From positions 1 through 64,000 of the forward strand of contig JAGAJO010000008.1 of NCBI GenBank assembly GCA_017626015.1: DNA of 64,000 bases. Direction: 5' to 3'. The notes beneath the pieces are model-generated. The model had not been told where the DNA came from and made no database searches. It saw only the letters and a program-made list of their open reading frames with translations. The position numbers and the translations under genes are program-made. Below are positions 35,976 through 44,516 of the stretch, one piece after another. Within the stretch, counting starts at the first letter, position 1. Each line of letters opens with the position of its first letter. This DNA comes from Ruminococcus sp. GTDB lineage: Bacteria; Bacillota; Clostridia; Oscillospirales; Ruminococcaceae.

Positions 35976-36053
35976 GCAACAGACCTCCTCGGGAGTTTCC
36001 GAGAAGGTCTGATATAAAAACGAACCCTGTTTTAAGGACAAGGTTCGTTTTTT
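35976..36053 (+). terminator. Double hairpin terminator after rnr
   Basis: First an imperfect stem (CAGACCTCCTCGG/CCGAGAAGGTCTG, 35980-36012), then AACGAACC/GGTTCGTT at 36020-36047 followed by six T residues. The second is the likely terminator. Confidence 0.8.
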
Positions 36054-36056
36054 ATG

Positions 36057-36110
36057 CTACTGTTGTGATGAGTCGGAGGAAGCCTTTGACGGCTGGGTGG
36101 AGCTTTTCCT
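36057..36110 (-). pseudogene. Orphan C-terminal remnant of the lipoprotein gene
   Basis: The minus strand reads STQPSKASSDSSQQ and a stop at 36057. The intact lipoprotein at 37137-38465 contains ATQPSKASS at the point where its sequence changes character. The shared 28 bases (36073-36100 and 37600-37627) differ at two positions. It looks like the original 3' end of that gene, displaced by the insertion of about 1.5 kb between the two copies. Confidence 0.65.
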
Positions 36111-36148
36111 ATGAAATAGGGAAATAATTGTTTGATTGTTTACTATAG

Positions 36149-37123
36149 TTATTGATTATCTATAAAATAATTAAATAGCCATTCAGAAATTCTTACGGCA
36201 CTGTTTTTCCCATTAATTGTACCACGATGAATTCCTATGGCTGTCCAACCGGAATCCTGATAATATTCCACAACGGGAGCACCGCTTTCTCCACCAGAAG
36301 TATCTATGTCCTTATAAGTTAGCACAGAAGAAGTATTGCTTGAAATTTTTCCGGAATGTTTATACATATATTTGCCGTTTGGGGTTTTTGATTTGTATGT
36401 TACGGGATATCCTGCTATAGAGACATAATCGTCAACATATGTTCCGCTTTGCCATCTAAGTCCGAGACTTCCACATTTACCACACAAATTACTAGATGAA
36501 TTAATTCTTATGAGACCCCAATCCTGTGAAGTATTACCGCTGTTTTTCCATGCTGAACCGCACGAAAAACTTGTACCAGTTGCATATCCATAAGGATTAG
36601 TACTTCCATATTTTGCAGGATATACTTTTATAGATGTAGCCCACTCACCGTCATCATAAACACAATGTCCTGCAGTTATAACAGCATTATTGCTAAGTAT
36701 AAAACCGGTACCTATATATGTTACACCGTCTGGTCTTTTAATTTCAAGACTACAAGTATTTCTGTAGCGACCACTCAAATCCGGTCTGTCAATTGGTGAT
36801 CTATCGTCTTTTCCTACTATGACCTGTGGATCATAAGTAGAATCGGAAACTAAATCACTATCAGCTGGTTGTTCATCGGAAACAATTATAGGTGCAGTTT
36901 CTGGAATATCTCCGTAAATATTATCATCTGGTGCATTATTACAAACATCATAAGTAACTGCTGAATATGATTCACTTTGGTCTTCAACATTGTATGTGTA
37001 AACGCCCTCCGTAACTTCATCAGAAATGTTTGATTCCTCTGCATACACTCCAATTGTAGGTGTACTTGAAATTAAAACTAGTGCAAATACTGTACTAATT
37101 GTAACTCCTAGAAATCTTTTCAT
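36149..37123 (-). CDS. Secreted V8/glutamyl-endopeptidase-type serine protease
   Basis: A 324-aa protein with a signal peptide (MKRFLGVTISTVFALVLISS), an acidic pro-region to about 110 and a chymotrypsin-fold protease domain. The catalytic triad is visible as His153 (ITAGHC), Asp201 (DWGLIRI) and Ser280 (GGESGAPV). The pattern matches S1B/V8-like enzymes that are secreted as zymogens. The ATG at 37123 is chosen because TAAGGAGG is nine bases upstream; a longer reading overlaps the lipoprotein. Base composition is AT-richer than its neighbours, and the gene lies inside the presumed insertion between duplicated lipoprotein ends. Confidence 0.88.
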   Translation of the reverse strand: MKRFLGVTISTVFALVLISSTPTIGVYAEESNISDEVTEGVYTYNVEDQSESYSAVTYDVCNNAPDDNIYGDIPETAPIIVSDEQPADSDLVSDSTYDPQVIVGKDDRSPIDRPDLSGRYRNTCSLEIKRPDGVTYIGTGFILSNNAVITAGHCVYDDGEWATSIKVYPAKYGSTNPYGYATGTSFSCGSAWKNSGNTSQDWGLIRINSSSNLCGKCGSLGLRWQSGTYVDDYVSIAGYPVTYKSKTPNGKYMYKHSGKISSNTSSVLTYKDIDTSGGESGAPVVEYYQDSGWTAIGIHRGTINGKNSAVRISEWLFNYFIDNQ

Positions 37124-37136
37124 AATGAAAACCTCC

Positions 37137-38465
37137 TTATAAATCGAAATAATAAACAACCAGACAATCCCCATTATATTTGTCAATACTAATTTTTCTG
37201 ATAAGCCTATATTTCCCTTCCTTGAAATCATAGTTGATATCGGAAAGTTTATAATTGACGTTATATGCACCTTTGGGATAAATTACTGCCATCTCATTAA
37301 AAAAATAATCAGTCGGCGGAACAGAATACCATTTATCATCAGAACTATAATATTCAAGCTCGAAAAAGAAATCACCCGATACATCATATTCGGTAGTATT
37401 GTTAAATAAGAGATTAAAATTCAATTTATCCTCTTTGTCAATTTTTTCATTATTTTCAGAGAAATACAAGGAATTATAAATATACAGATCATCACTCAAA
37501 TATACCGGTTCTTCTGCATTTTGATCCAGATCATAATCGTTATATGGTGATAAGGTTAAGTCAATGCTGACAGAATTGCTTTCATCCTTTTTAGCATTGC
37601 CGGAGGACGCCTTTGACGGCTGGGTGGCTCTTATGGTATCCATAAGCTCGTCAAGCTTATCCTGAGGGATCTCATAGTATTTTTCATCGAAATTGATATT
37701 GTATACGTTTCCGCACACGGAACGTATATACAGCTCACTGCCGTTTTCAAAGAAAACGTCCGCAAAATTCGGACCTGCCTTCACTGTTCCGATTTCGGTT
37801 ATTTCCTCGCAGTCAGACAGATAATTCTGGGTAAAATCATCGAGGTATCCCATAACAGCCGGGTCGGTTATGTACCAGCTGTTGTCGGGGTTATGAATGT
37901 CATATAAAAGCCGTACTCTGTACCCGGAGGTGTCGGGATCGTCCTGCCCGGCTTGAGTATCGGCAGCGGGAAGCTTTTGCGTTAAGATATCGAGTATGGG
38001 TTTTAAATATTCATCGGGAATATTGTAATTTGTTTGGTCTGCACTGAAATTATATCCGTCTATGTTGTCTACAGTAATGAACACCCATTTTCCGCTTTCG
38101 CTGCCGCTGCCGTTGATCGCATAGCTTTCAAGATCGGAGTGAGCGTCGTTGGTCGGAACCTCGACCTTGTACTCATCAGTCAGCATTGTTTCTATTTTAT
38201 CAAGGTTTTCGGTTATCACGGCGCATTCTCCGGCATCTTCTATTACCGTGCTGTGTTCATCATTCTGCTTGTAATACGGGAAATGCCTTACCATGTATGT
38301 GACCGTATCAGCATCTGTTTCGGTCTGAGATACCACGCTGTCTGTCAGTGAGGTCTGAACGTCAGTCTTATCGGTGGAGCTTTTATCTGAACTGCTATCC
38401 GCCGTCTGACTGCATGAGGTCAGGAGCACTGCGGCACATAGTATTGTAAATAGTTGTTTTTTCAT
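37137..38465 (-). CDS. Lipoprotein with a replaced C-terminal Ig-like domain
   Basis: A 442-aa lipoprotein (lipobox LLTSC, Cys18) followed by a Ser/Thr/Asp linker. Residues 50-280 form a repeated region of unknown fold (two similar segments end IPDEYLKPILDILTQ and IPQDKLDELMDTIRA). After ATQPSKASS at about 283-291 the AT content rises and a beta-rich segment begins (LTLSPYNDYDLDQNAEEPVY, FEGKYRLIRKISIDKYNG-like end), resembling bacterial Ig-like domains. The protease gene starts 13 bases downstream and is co-transcribed. I do not recognise a function. The junction coincides with a duplicated 28-base string, which suggests that the C-terminus was exchanged. Confidence 0.75.
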   Translation of the reverse strand: MKKQLFTILCAAVLLTSCSQTADSSSDKSSTDKTDVQTSLTDSVVSQTETDADTVTYMVRHFPYYKQNDEHSTVIEDAGECAVITENLDKIETMLTDEYKVEVPTNDAHSDLESYAINGSGSESGKWVFITVDNIDGYNFSADQTNYNIPDEYLKPILDILTQKLPAADTQAGQDDPDTSGYRVRLLYDIHNPDNSWYITDPAVMGYLDDFTQNYLSDCEEITEIGTVKAGPNFADVFFENGSELYIRSVCGNVYNINFDEKYYEIPQDKLDELMDTIRATQPSKASSGNAKKDESNSVSIDLTLSPYNDYDLDQNAEEPVYLSDDLYIYNSLYFSENNEKIDKEDKLNFNLLFNNTTEYDVSGDFFFELEYYSSDDKWYSVPPTDYFFNEMAVIYPKGAYNVNYKLSDINYDFKEGKYRLIRKISIDKYNGDCLVVYYFDL

Positions 38466-38514
38466 ATTATCACCTCGTTTGTGTTAATGACAACTGACTT
38501 TACGTATTACATAC

Positions 38515-38543
38515 AGTATACAGCATTTTGTAAAATTTTTCAA
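38515..38543 (-). promoter_or_regulatory. Promoter of the lipoprotein-protease operon
   Basis: Minus-strand TTGAAA (38543-38538) and TATACT (38520-38515) with a 17-base spacer. Confidence 0.75.
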
Positions 38544-38625
38544 TAGTATTTTTTTACAAACTACATAATGGAAATTTGGCTATAAACAACAAAGCCGTTA
38601 TTTGATTACAAATAGGGATATTATT

Positions 38626-38640
38626 TTCAAACGTTTAAGT
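38626..38640. promoter_or_regulatory. Cre/LacI-type operator upstream of the cellobiose phosphorylase
   Basis: TTCAAACGTTTAAG is palindromic around the central CG, like cre and LacI-family operators. It lies about 65 bases upstream of the -35 box. Confidence 0.45.
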
Positions 38641-38704
38641 TTCAAAACCTCATATGAGATTAAAAAGTTTTGTGAAAAAACCTGTTTTTTTCGCTTTTAC
38701 CCCC

Positions 38705-38733
38705 TTGTCAAAAAATATTTTGTATGGTACAAT
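38705..38733 (+). promoter_or_regulatory. Promoter of the cellobiose phosphorylase
   Basis: TTGTCA (38705-38710) and TACAAT (38728-38733) with a 17-base spacer, about 95 bases before the start. Confidence 0.65.
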
Positions 38734-38768
38734 TAGTGTAATCGTTATGAAAGTAATGAGAATAATTA

Positions 38769-38782
38769 TGGGAACGTTTCCA
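38769..38782. promoter_or_regulatory. Cre/LacI-type operator downstream of the promoter
   Basis: TGGGAACGTTTCCA is a near-perfect palindrome around CG, located in the leader of the cellobiose phosphorylase gene, a road-block position. It fits a LacI-family or CcpA site. Confidence 0.6.
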
Positions 38783-38827
38783 CCGAAAAATTCCCTGAGA
38801 TCATTATAAAAAGGAGCGTAATAAATT

Positions 38828-41236
38828 ATGCAGTACGGTTATTTTGACCTGAAAAACAAAGAATATGTTATTACCAGACCCGACACCCCCGCACCCTGGG
38901 CGAACTACTTAGGCTCTCCCGAGTACGGCGCTATCGTTTCAAACAACGGCGGAGGCTACAGCTTTGTAAAGAGCGGCGCCAACGGTCGTATCGCAAGATA
39001 CCGCTTTAATTCCAATATCGGACTTCCCGGAAGATACGTTTATATCCGTGATAATGATTCCAAGGATTACTGGTCCTGCACATGGCAGCCGGTTGGCAAG
39101 CCGCTGGATAAGTACAAGACCGAGTGCCACCATGGTACGGCTTATACGACTATTAAGTCCGAGTATGCCGATATCCGTTCGGAGCTTACTTATTACGTTC
39201 CCCTTGACAAGACATACGAGGTTTGGAGAGTCAAGGTGACAAATACATCGGACAGATACAGAAACCTGTCCGCATTCGGATTTATCGAGTTCACAAACGA
39301 GAACAACTATGAGCAGGATCAGGTAAATCTCCAGTACACGCTGTTTATTACAAGGACTTCCTTTGAGGGAAACAAGATCGTTCAGCACATCAACGAAAAC
39401 AGCGGCAAGGACGAAAACGGCTCCAACTGGAGAGAGAGATTCTTCGGCTGCGTAGGCGCTCCCATTTCCGCTTACAACGGCAACCTTGACAGCTTTATCG
39501 GATCTTACAGAGACTACGGCAATCCGGTAGCGGTGGAAAGAGGCTTCTGCGACAACAAGTGCAACTATAACTCCAACGCCTGCGGCGCTCTCCAGTCGGA
39601 GATTATGCTTGCTCCCGGCGAGACTAAGGAGCTTATTTATGTTCTGGGTCAGAAGAATCCCAAGGTCGCAGACGAGATCCTTGCTCAGTACAATGAGGCG
39701 GGCAGGGTAGACGCCGAGCTTAAGGAGCTTATCGATTACTGGCACGGTCAGCTCAATAACTTCCAGGTTGAAACTCCTTCTGAGGAATTCAACAACATGG
39801 TGGATGTATGGAACGCTTATCAGTGCTTTATTACGTTTATCTGGTCCAGAGCGGCTTCGTTTATCTACTGCGGTCTGAGAAACGGCTACGGCTACAGAGA
39901 TACTGTTCAGGATATCCAGGGTATTATCCATATCAATCCGGAGCTTGCAAGGGAAAAGATCGAGTTTATGATCTCCGCACAGGTAGACAACGGCGGAGGA
40001 CTTCCGCTGGTCAAGTTTGACCACAATGCGGGTCATGAGACCTGTCCGGACGAGAACGACGAAAATTCCGTTTATGCCAAGGAGACGGGACACCCCTGCT
40101 ACAGAGCCGACGATGCTCTCTGGCTGTTCCCCACGGTCAATAAGTATATCGGCGAAAGCGGAAACAAGGAGTTCCTCGATAAGGTCATCGTTTACGCCAA
40201 CGGCGGAGAGGACACGGTTTACGATCACTTGAAAAAGGCGATCGAATTCTCTATGAACAGACTTGGCGCTCACACAATGCCCGCAGGTTTGTATGCGGAC
40301 TGGAACGACTGCCTGAGACTTGGCAAGAAGGGCGAATCCTCCTTTGTTGCATTCCAGCTTTACTATGCAATGAGCGTTATCAAGGGTTACGCTGAGGACA
40401 GAAACGATACGGAATATGTTGAGTACATCAACAAGGTACAGGCGGAGCTTGGCAAGAGCCTTGCAGCCTGCTGGGACGAGGACAGATTTATCAGAGGCTA
40501 CCGTGAGAACGGCGAGGTCGTAGGCGCCAAGAAGGATCCCGAGGCTTCAATGTGGCTGAATCCTCAGTCGTGGTCGGTAATTTCAGGCTTTGCTTCCAAG
40601 GAGCAGGCTGAGACCGCTATGGAAAGCGTTCATGAGATACTCAATACTCCTTACGGTGTAAAGATCATGGAGCCGCCTTATGTTGACCACTATTTTGACG
40701 GTGCGCTTATGCATATATTCAATCCTGACACCAAGGAAAACGGCGGTATCTTCTCTCAGACACAGGGCTGGGCTATCCTTGCGGAATCTCTGCTGGGACA
40801 CGGCGACAGGGCTTTTGAATACTTCTTAGAGTCGGCTCCTGCAAGCATGAACGACAAGGCTGAGATAAGAATTCTTGAGCCGTACGTTCACGGACAGTTT
40901 ACAGAGTCAACACGTTCTCCTTATGCCGGACGTTCGCACGTTCACTGGCTTACGGGAACAGGTTCAACGGTAATGGTAGGCTGCGTAGAGGGTATCTGCG
41001 GTATGAGACCAAACGCTGAGGGACTTGTTATCAGTCCGTCTATCCCTGCGGCTTGGGACGGCTTTAAGATCGAGAAGAATTTCAGAGGAAAGCATCTCTC
41101 TATCGACATTCAGAACCCCGATCACGTACAGAGCGGCGTTAAGTCGATGACAGTCAACGGCGAGGCGGTAGAAGGCAACTTCGTATGCGCTTGCAAGATG
41201 ACTGAGCAGACTGATATTGTGGTTGTTATGGGATAA
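38828..41236 (+). CDS. GH94 cellobiose phosphorylase
   Basis: An 802-aa cytoplasmic glycoside hydrolase family 94 phosphorylase. It cleaves cellobiose with phosphate to glucose 1-phosphate and glucose, saving ATP. N-terminal beta-sandwich (YGYFDLKNKEYVITRPDTPA, PWANYLGSPEYGAIVSNNGG), helical linker, then an (alpha/alpha)6 barrel with GYGYRDTVQDIQG and GLYADWNDCLRLGKKGES, where Asp491 is the general acid. Length is close to well-studied clostridial cellobiose phosphorylases (about 810 aa). AAAAGGAGCG precedes the ATG. Palindromic operators suggest sugar-dependent control; no cellobiose transporter lies nearby. Confidence 0.93.
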   Translation: MQYGYFDLKNKEYVITRPDTPAPWANYLGSPEYGAIVSNNGGGYSFVKSGANGRIARYRFNSNIGLPGRYVYIRDNDSKDYWSCTWQPVGKPLDKYKTECHHGTAYTTIKSEYADIRSELTYYVPLDKTYEVWRVKVTNTSDRYRNLSAFGFIEFTNENNYEQDQVNLQYTLFITRTSFEGNKIVQHINENSGKDENGSNWRERFFGCVGAPISAYNGNLDSFIGSYRDYGNPVAVERGFCDNKCNYNSNACGALQSEIMLAPGETKELIYVLGQKNPKVADEILAQYNEAGRVDAELKELIDYWHGQLNNFQVETPSEEFNNMVDVWNAYQCFITFIWSRAASFIYCGLRNGYGYRDTVQDIQGIIHINPELAREKIEFMISAQVDNGGGLPLVKFDHNAGHETCPDENDENSVYAKETGHPCYRADDALWLFPTVNKYIGESGNKEFLDKVIVYANGGEDTVYDHLKKAIEFSMNRLGAHTMPAGLYADWNDCLRLGKKGESSFVAFQLYYAMSVIKGYAEDRNDTEYVEYINKVQAELGKSLAACWDEDRFIRGYRENGEVVGAKKDPEASMWLNPQSWSVISGFASKEQAETAMESVHEILNTPYGVKIMEPPYVDHYFDGALMHIFNPDTKENGGIFSQTQGWAILAESLLGHGDRAFEYFLESAPASMNDKAEIRILEPYVHGQFTESTRSPYAGRSHVHWLTGTGSTVMVGCVEGICGMRPNAEGLVISPSIPAAWDGFKIEKNFRGKHLSIDIQNPDHVQSGVKSMTVNGEAVEGNFVCACKMTEQTDIVVVMG

Positions 41237-41256
41237 GATGATAGCTATATAAATAT

Positions 41257-41290
41257 AAAAGGAGCGGTTCGGTTGAGCCGCTCCTTTTGG
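41257..41290 (+). terminator. Intrinsic terminator after the cellobiose phosphorylase
   Basis: AAAAGGAGCGG pairs with CCGCTCCTTTT around a TTCGGTTGAG loop. Confidence 0.85.
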
Positions 41291-41302
41291 TATTGTAAAA
41301 AA

Positions 41303-41701
41303 TTAATCATCTACATCTTCATATGCTTTTAGAATTCCTTTTTTTGTTCGTTTGTTTTCTTTCCGTCTCACTTTTAGGTCTTTTTTAGTATCAATAGTAC
41401 TATCTCTCTTAGATCTATTACAATGTTTACAGATGCATTGTAGGTTATCTCTTGAGTCATCACCTCCACGGCTTTTGGGTAGAATGTGGTCTATGTCCAT
41501 ATCGCCTTTTCTGAATTTTTTGCCACATTTAGTGCACGTATACCAGCCATGATTACTTGTTACGTTTTCAAATCCACGATTTCTATAACCATATCCTCCA
41601 TGTTTACCTTTACCCTCGTTTTCCCAATCCTCAGCCATCATTTTACAGATTTTTTTTAACTCTCTTTTACTGTAAGTATCTTTCTTTGAGAAAAGTCCCA
41701 T
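41303..41701 (-). CDS. HNH endonuclease-type protein
   Basis: A 132-aa protein with a compact HNH nuclease domain: zinc Cys pair C56-C59 (CTKC), catalytic Asp71-His72 (MDIDHILPKSRGG), Asn86 in RDNLQC and second Cys pair C91-C94 (CKHCNRSK), followed by a Lys/Arg-rich tail. The N-terminal 50 residues are basic and Gly-rich. Such proteins include McrA-like restriction and mobile-element nucleases. It follows the acidic glycine-zipper gene by 25 bases on the same strand. Both are AT-rich compared with the surroundings, suggesting recent acquisition. Confidence 0.85.
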   Translation of the reverse strand: MGLFSKKDTYSKRELKKICKMMAEDWENEGKGKHGGYGYRNRGFENVTSNHGWYTCTKCGKKFRKGDMDIDHILPKSRGGDDSRDNLQCICKHCNRSKRDSTIDTKKDLKVRRKENKRTKKGILKAYEDVDD

Positions 41702-41726
41702 TAATAATTACCTCACTTTATTTTTA

Positions 41727-42836
41727 TTATACATCAAAATCCATTTCATAAAGGAAATTTATTAAGCTGTCAAACTGGTTCATAGTATCTTGGACTTTTG
41801 ATTTGAACTCTTGTAATGCTCTTTTACATATACTTAAGTAATTATCCATGTTACACATATCTGCTAAATCAATATTATCGGAATCAAACTCGTAATATTC
41901 ATCATACATATTTTCAAATGTTGAGATTATAGTATTGGATAGGATTTTTAATGAGTTTTTCAGATGAGGAATTTTAAAATTATTATCGTTATCATCGGGG
42001 TCAGATATATCTATAAATAACTTGTCAATCTCATCAAACAATTCAAAAATCTGATCAGTAGAAACAGCAGGCATATCAATGGCTTCTATTTGTTCTTCAC
42101 TAAAGTTATTATTAAGCCAATCAATATCTGCGAATGAAGCAATAAAAAAAGACAATCTCTGTATAGCCATATATTTATTATCAAAACTTTCATTGTCATT
42201 ATTATTGATAAAATAATTTACACTAGATATCAGTGTCTTTATAGTTGAGTTTAATTCTCGTAATTGTGATTTTGTATCTCGTAGACCTTCAATTATTTCG
42301 TCATTTTCCTGATTTGTTTTATTTGTAATATATTCGCCTACTTTATTATTTATTTTTTCTCCTATGTATTCTCCGAGTGCTTCACCAAGTGCTTCACCGA
42401 GTAAAGTGGCAAGATTTGTTCCACTTTCGTTGGTGTCATCATCATCGTCATCATCATAATCATCATCGTCGTCATCATTATAGTCACTAAAAAATAGTTT
42501 AGTGGCTAATTCGGTTATTGAATATGCGTTAAAATATACGTCATCGGCAACCATAGGAGATGTGACATAATCGCTATATGTACATCCGCAAGGTTTTAAT
42601 AATATATCTTTAAAGTAGATGCCATTATTAGTAAAAGCTAAACCACGCTCACCAGAATTGAAAACAGTAGTGTCAATTAAAGCAATAATTTCTTCGTAAC
42701 TTGGCACAAATTTTCTTCTTGCACCATTGATAATGTTTTGAGGAATATTAGGATAAATATATATTACAGCAGAATTTGATTTTACACAGTTCCTAATATT
42801 ATTATTAATAATTGACAGTTTTTTTTCGTCAACCAT
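41727..42836 (-). CDS. Unrecognised acidic protein with a glycine zipper
   Basis: A 369-aa protein of unknown family. Residues about 20-115 form a mixed fold with VFNSGERGLAFTNNGIYFKD, a pattern seen in small PH-like sensor or adaptor domains. Residues 119-134 are almost all Asp. Residues 147-167 are a glycine zipper (LLGEALGEALGEYIGEKI), which in other proteins inserts into or oligomerises at membranes. From 180 on it is helical and acidic. Start 42836 follows AAGGAGA. The strong promoter, the HNH neighbour and AT-rich composition fit an accessory or defence pair, but no function can be assigned. Confidence 0.8.
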   Translation of the reverse strand: MVDEKKLSIINNNIRNCVKSNSAVIYIYPNIPQNIINGARRKFVPSYEEIIALIDTTVFNSGERGLAFTNNGIYFKDILLKPCGCTYSDYVTSPMVADDVYFNAYSITELATKLFFSDYNDDDDDDYDDDDDDDTNESGTNLATLLGEALGEALGEYIGEKINNKVGEYITNKTNQENDEIIEGLRDTKSQLRELNSTIKTLISSVNYFINNNDNESFDNKYMAIQRLSFFIASFADIDWLNNNFSEEQIEAIDMPAVSTDQIFELFDEIDKLFIDISDPDDNDNNFKIPHLKNSLKILSNTIISTFENMYDEYYEFDSDNIDLADMCNMDNYLSICKRALQEFKSKVQDTMNQFDSLINFLYEMDFDV

Positions 42837-42928
42837 AGTAAATAATCTCCTTTTTTGGCATTTATTTAAAAAAATAAACATATGTATAAAGAATTATGTA
42901 TCATTATAATGTTTTTTTGTTTAATATT

Positions 42929-42957
42929 ACTATATCATAACATTTAAATTTTGTCAA
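42929..42957 (-). promoter_or_regulatory. Promoter of the glycine-zipper/HNH pair
   Basis: Minus-strand TTGACA (42957-42952) and TATAGT (42934-42929) with a 17-base spacer. Confidence 0.8.
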
Positions 42958-43128
42958 GGGAAAATTATATTGAGTTGATATCATGAAAATCAGTGAAAAA
43001 ATAATGAATTTAAGATAGCGCAAAGACTTGGTGTTTTTTGTAATGCAGTAAATCTTTGACCGCCGGTCGGCATGAGATGTCGATCCGGTTTTTTTATGTC
43101 CTGAAAACAGAAAAATTTTTTTACCCTC
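42958..43128. other. Gap with a short ORF remnant and a terminator
   Basis: ATG at 42983 reads MKISEKIMNLR and stops, like the first residues of a Cro/CI-type regulator that has been lost. A hairpin CCGGTCGGCAT/ATGTCGATCCGG at 43063-43088 with seven T residues after it is a good terminator for whatever once lay here. Confidence 0.4.
43063..43095 (+). terminator. Terminator in the gap before the first GntR-ABC module
   Basis: CCGGTCGGCAT pairs with ATGTCGATCCGG around GAG, followed by a T run. No intact gene precedes it. Confidence 0.7.
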
Positions 43129-43157
43129 TTGACAAATACGCCCGTTTGTGTTATAGT
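43129..43157 (+). promoter_or_regulatory. Promoter of the first GntR-ABC module
   Basis: TTGACA (43129-43134) and TATAGT (43152-43157) with a 17-base spacer. The inverted repeat at 43156-43177 overlaps the -10 box. Confidence 0.78.
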
Positions 43158-43177
43158 TAGTTACGGAAGTAATTAAC
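43156..43177. promoter_or_regulatory. Inverted repeat, probable GntR/YtrA operator
   Basis: GTTAGTTAC-GGAA-GTAATTAAC has one mismatch in nine pairs and begins in the -10 box. A bound YtrA-type repressor would block the operon that encodes it. Confidence 0.6.
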
Positions 43178-43281
43178 CGATAAACTAAATAACCAACGGT
43201 ATACTTCCGAACAAAAGAGATGAGACAACATTGGCGGAGTCCGTGAGAGCAAAGCGGCGCTCCGCCGGAAAGGAGCGAACT

Positions 43282-43650
43282 ATGGATTTTTTAACAGACA
43301 GCGACAGACCTATATATATCCAGCTTTCCGACTGGATAGCGGATATGATCATACAGGGGGCGGTAAAGGAAGGCGAGCAGGTGCCTTCAACAACGGAGAT
43401 TTCCGTTACCTGTAAGGTAAATCCCGCAACAGCGTTAAAGGGAATAAATATGCTGGTGGATAAAAATGTGCTGTACAAAAAAAGAGGCGTGGGTATGTTT
43501 GTGAGCGAGGGAGCTGTGAAGATCCTTAAGGAAGAAAGGAAAAGGGATTTTCAGGAGGCTTACGTTAAAACCATGGCTGACGAGGCGAAAAAGCTTGGCA
43601 TAGGTAAAAAAGAGATAATTGCCATGATAGAAAGGAGTTTTGAGGAATGA
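43282..43650 (+). CDS. GntR-family regulator, YtrA type
   Basis: A 122-aa protein with a GntR winged helix (RPIYIQLSDWIADMIIQGAV, PSTTEISVTCKVNPATALKG) and only a short C-terminal helical tail, as in YtrA regulators of ABC exporters. Start 43282 follows AAAGGAG; upstream readings have no ribosome site. The stop overlaps the ATPase start (ATGA). It probably represses this operon through the inverted repeat at the promoter and responds to an envelope-active compound. Confidence 0.9.
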   Translation: MDFLTDSDRPIYIQLSDWIADMIIQGAVKEGEQVPSTTEISVTCKVNPATALKGINMLVDKNVLYKKRGVGMFVSEGAVKILKEERKRDFQEAYVKTMADEAKKLGIGKKEIIAMIERSFEE

Positions 43651-44516
43651 GCGTTATAAGGCTTGACGGGGTGACAAAATATTTCGGAAAAAAGGCGGCT
43701 CTAGACGGCGTTTCGGCAGAGTTTGAAACGGGCAGGATCTACGGTCTGCTGGGACGCAACGGCGCAGGCAAATCTACGCTTATAAATTCCGTGTGCAACA
43801 GGGTGAGGATAAATAAAGGAGAGATATCCCTTGACGGGGAAAGGCTTCAGGAAAACGATAAGGCTCTGGGGCATATCTACGCTATGTCGGAGGGCGTTAA
43901 TCTTCCCGGAGATATGAGGATATCCTCAGCCTTTAAGGTCACGGGGGATTTCTATCCGAACTTTGATAACGAATATGCCGGGGAGCTTGCAAAGCGTTTC
44001 GGTCTGGATGTGAAAAAACGTCTGGGCAGACTTTCTACCGGTTACAGGACTATTGCCAAGATAATTATAGCTCTCAGCTCGGGTGCGGAATTTATTTTTC
44101 TTGACGAGCCTGTGCTGGGTCTTGACGCCAATCACAGAGAGCTTTTTTACAGGCTGCTTGTGGAAAGGTTTATTGACTCCGGCTGCTGTATGGTAGTTTC
44201 TACTCACCTGATAGACGAGTGCGCAAATCTTTTTGAGCACGTTATTATCATTGACAAGGGAAAGGTCATATGCAGTGAGAGCGCCGAAACGCTCCTTAAC
44301 GAGGGTTGCGCCATAACCGGCTCGGCGGCTGCAGTGGACAGATTCTGCAAGGATATGGATATCCTTTCCCAAAGCTCAATGGGCGGTATCAAGTCGGTTT
44401 ATGTAAGGGGCAGACCCGAAAGTGTCCCCAACGGACTGGAGATCTCAAAGCCGGATATGCAGCAGATATTTGTAAGCATCACCGGCGGACAGGAGGGAGA
44501 GGGTGATACAAAATGA
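43647..44516 (+). CDS. ABC transporter ATP-binding protein (first GntR-ABC module)
   Basis: A 289-aa ATPase. Walker A is GRNGAGKST, the signature is RLSTGYRTIAKI (a variant of LSGGQ), Walker B is FIFLDEP and the switch His is in VVSTHLIDE. The last 80 residues form a small C-terminal domain. It energises the membrane proteins encoded next. Starts four bases before the regulator gene ends. Confidence 0.92.
   Translation: MSVIRLDGVTKYFGKKAALDGVSAEFETGRIYGLLGRNGAGKSTLINSVCNRVRINKGEISLDGERLQENDKALGHIYAMSEGVNLPGDMRISSAFKVTGDFYPNFDNEYAGELAKRFGLDVKKRLGRLSTGYRTIAKIIIALSSGAEFIFLDEPVLGLDANHRELFYRLLVERFIDSGCCMVVSTHLIDECANLFEHVIIIDKGKVICSESAETLLNEGCAITGSAAAVDRFCKDMDILSQSSMGGIKSVYVRGRPESVPNGLEISKPDMQQIFVSITGGQEGEGDTK

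Noticed and set aside
42425-42480. Asp-coding trinucleotide tract as a tandem repeat array of its own
   Set aside because: It stays in frame inside a plausible gene and encodes a poly-Asp linker, so it is explained by the coding sequence.
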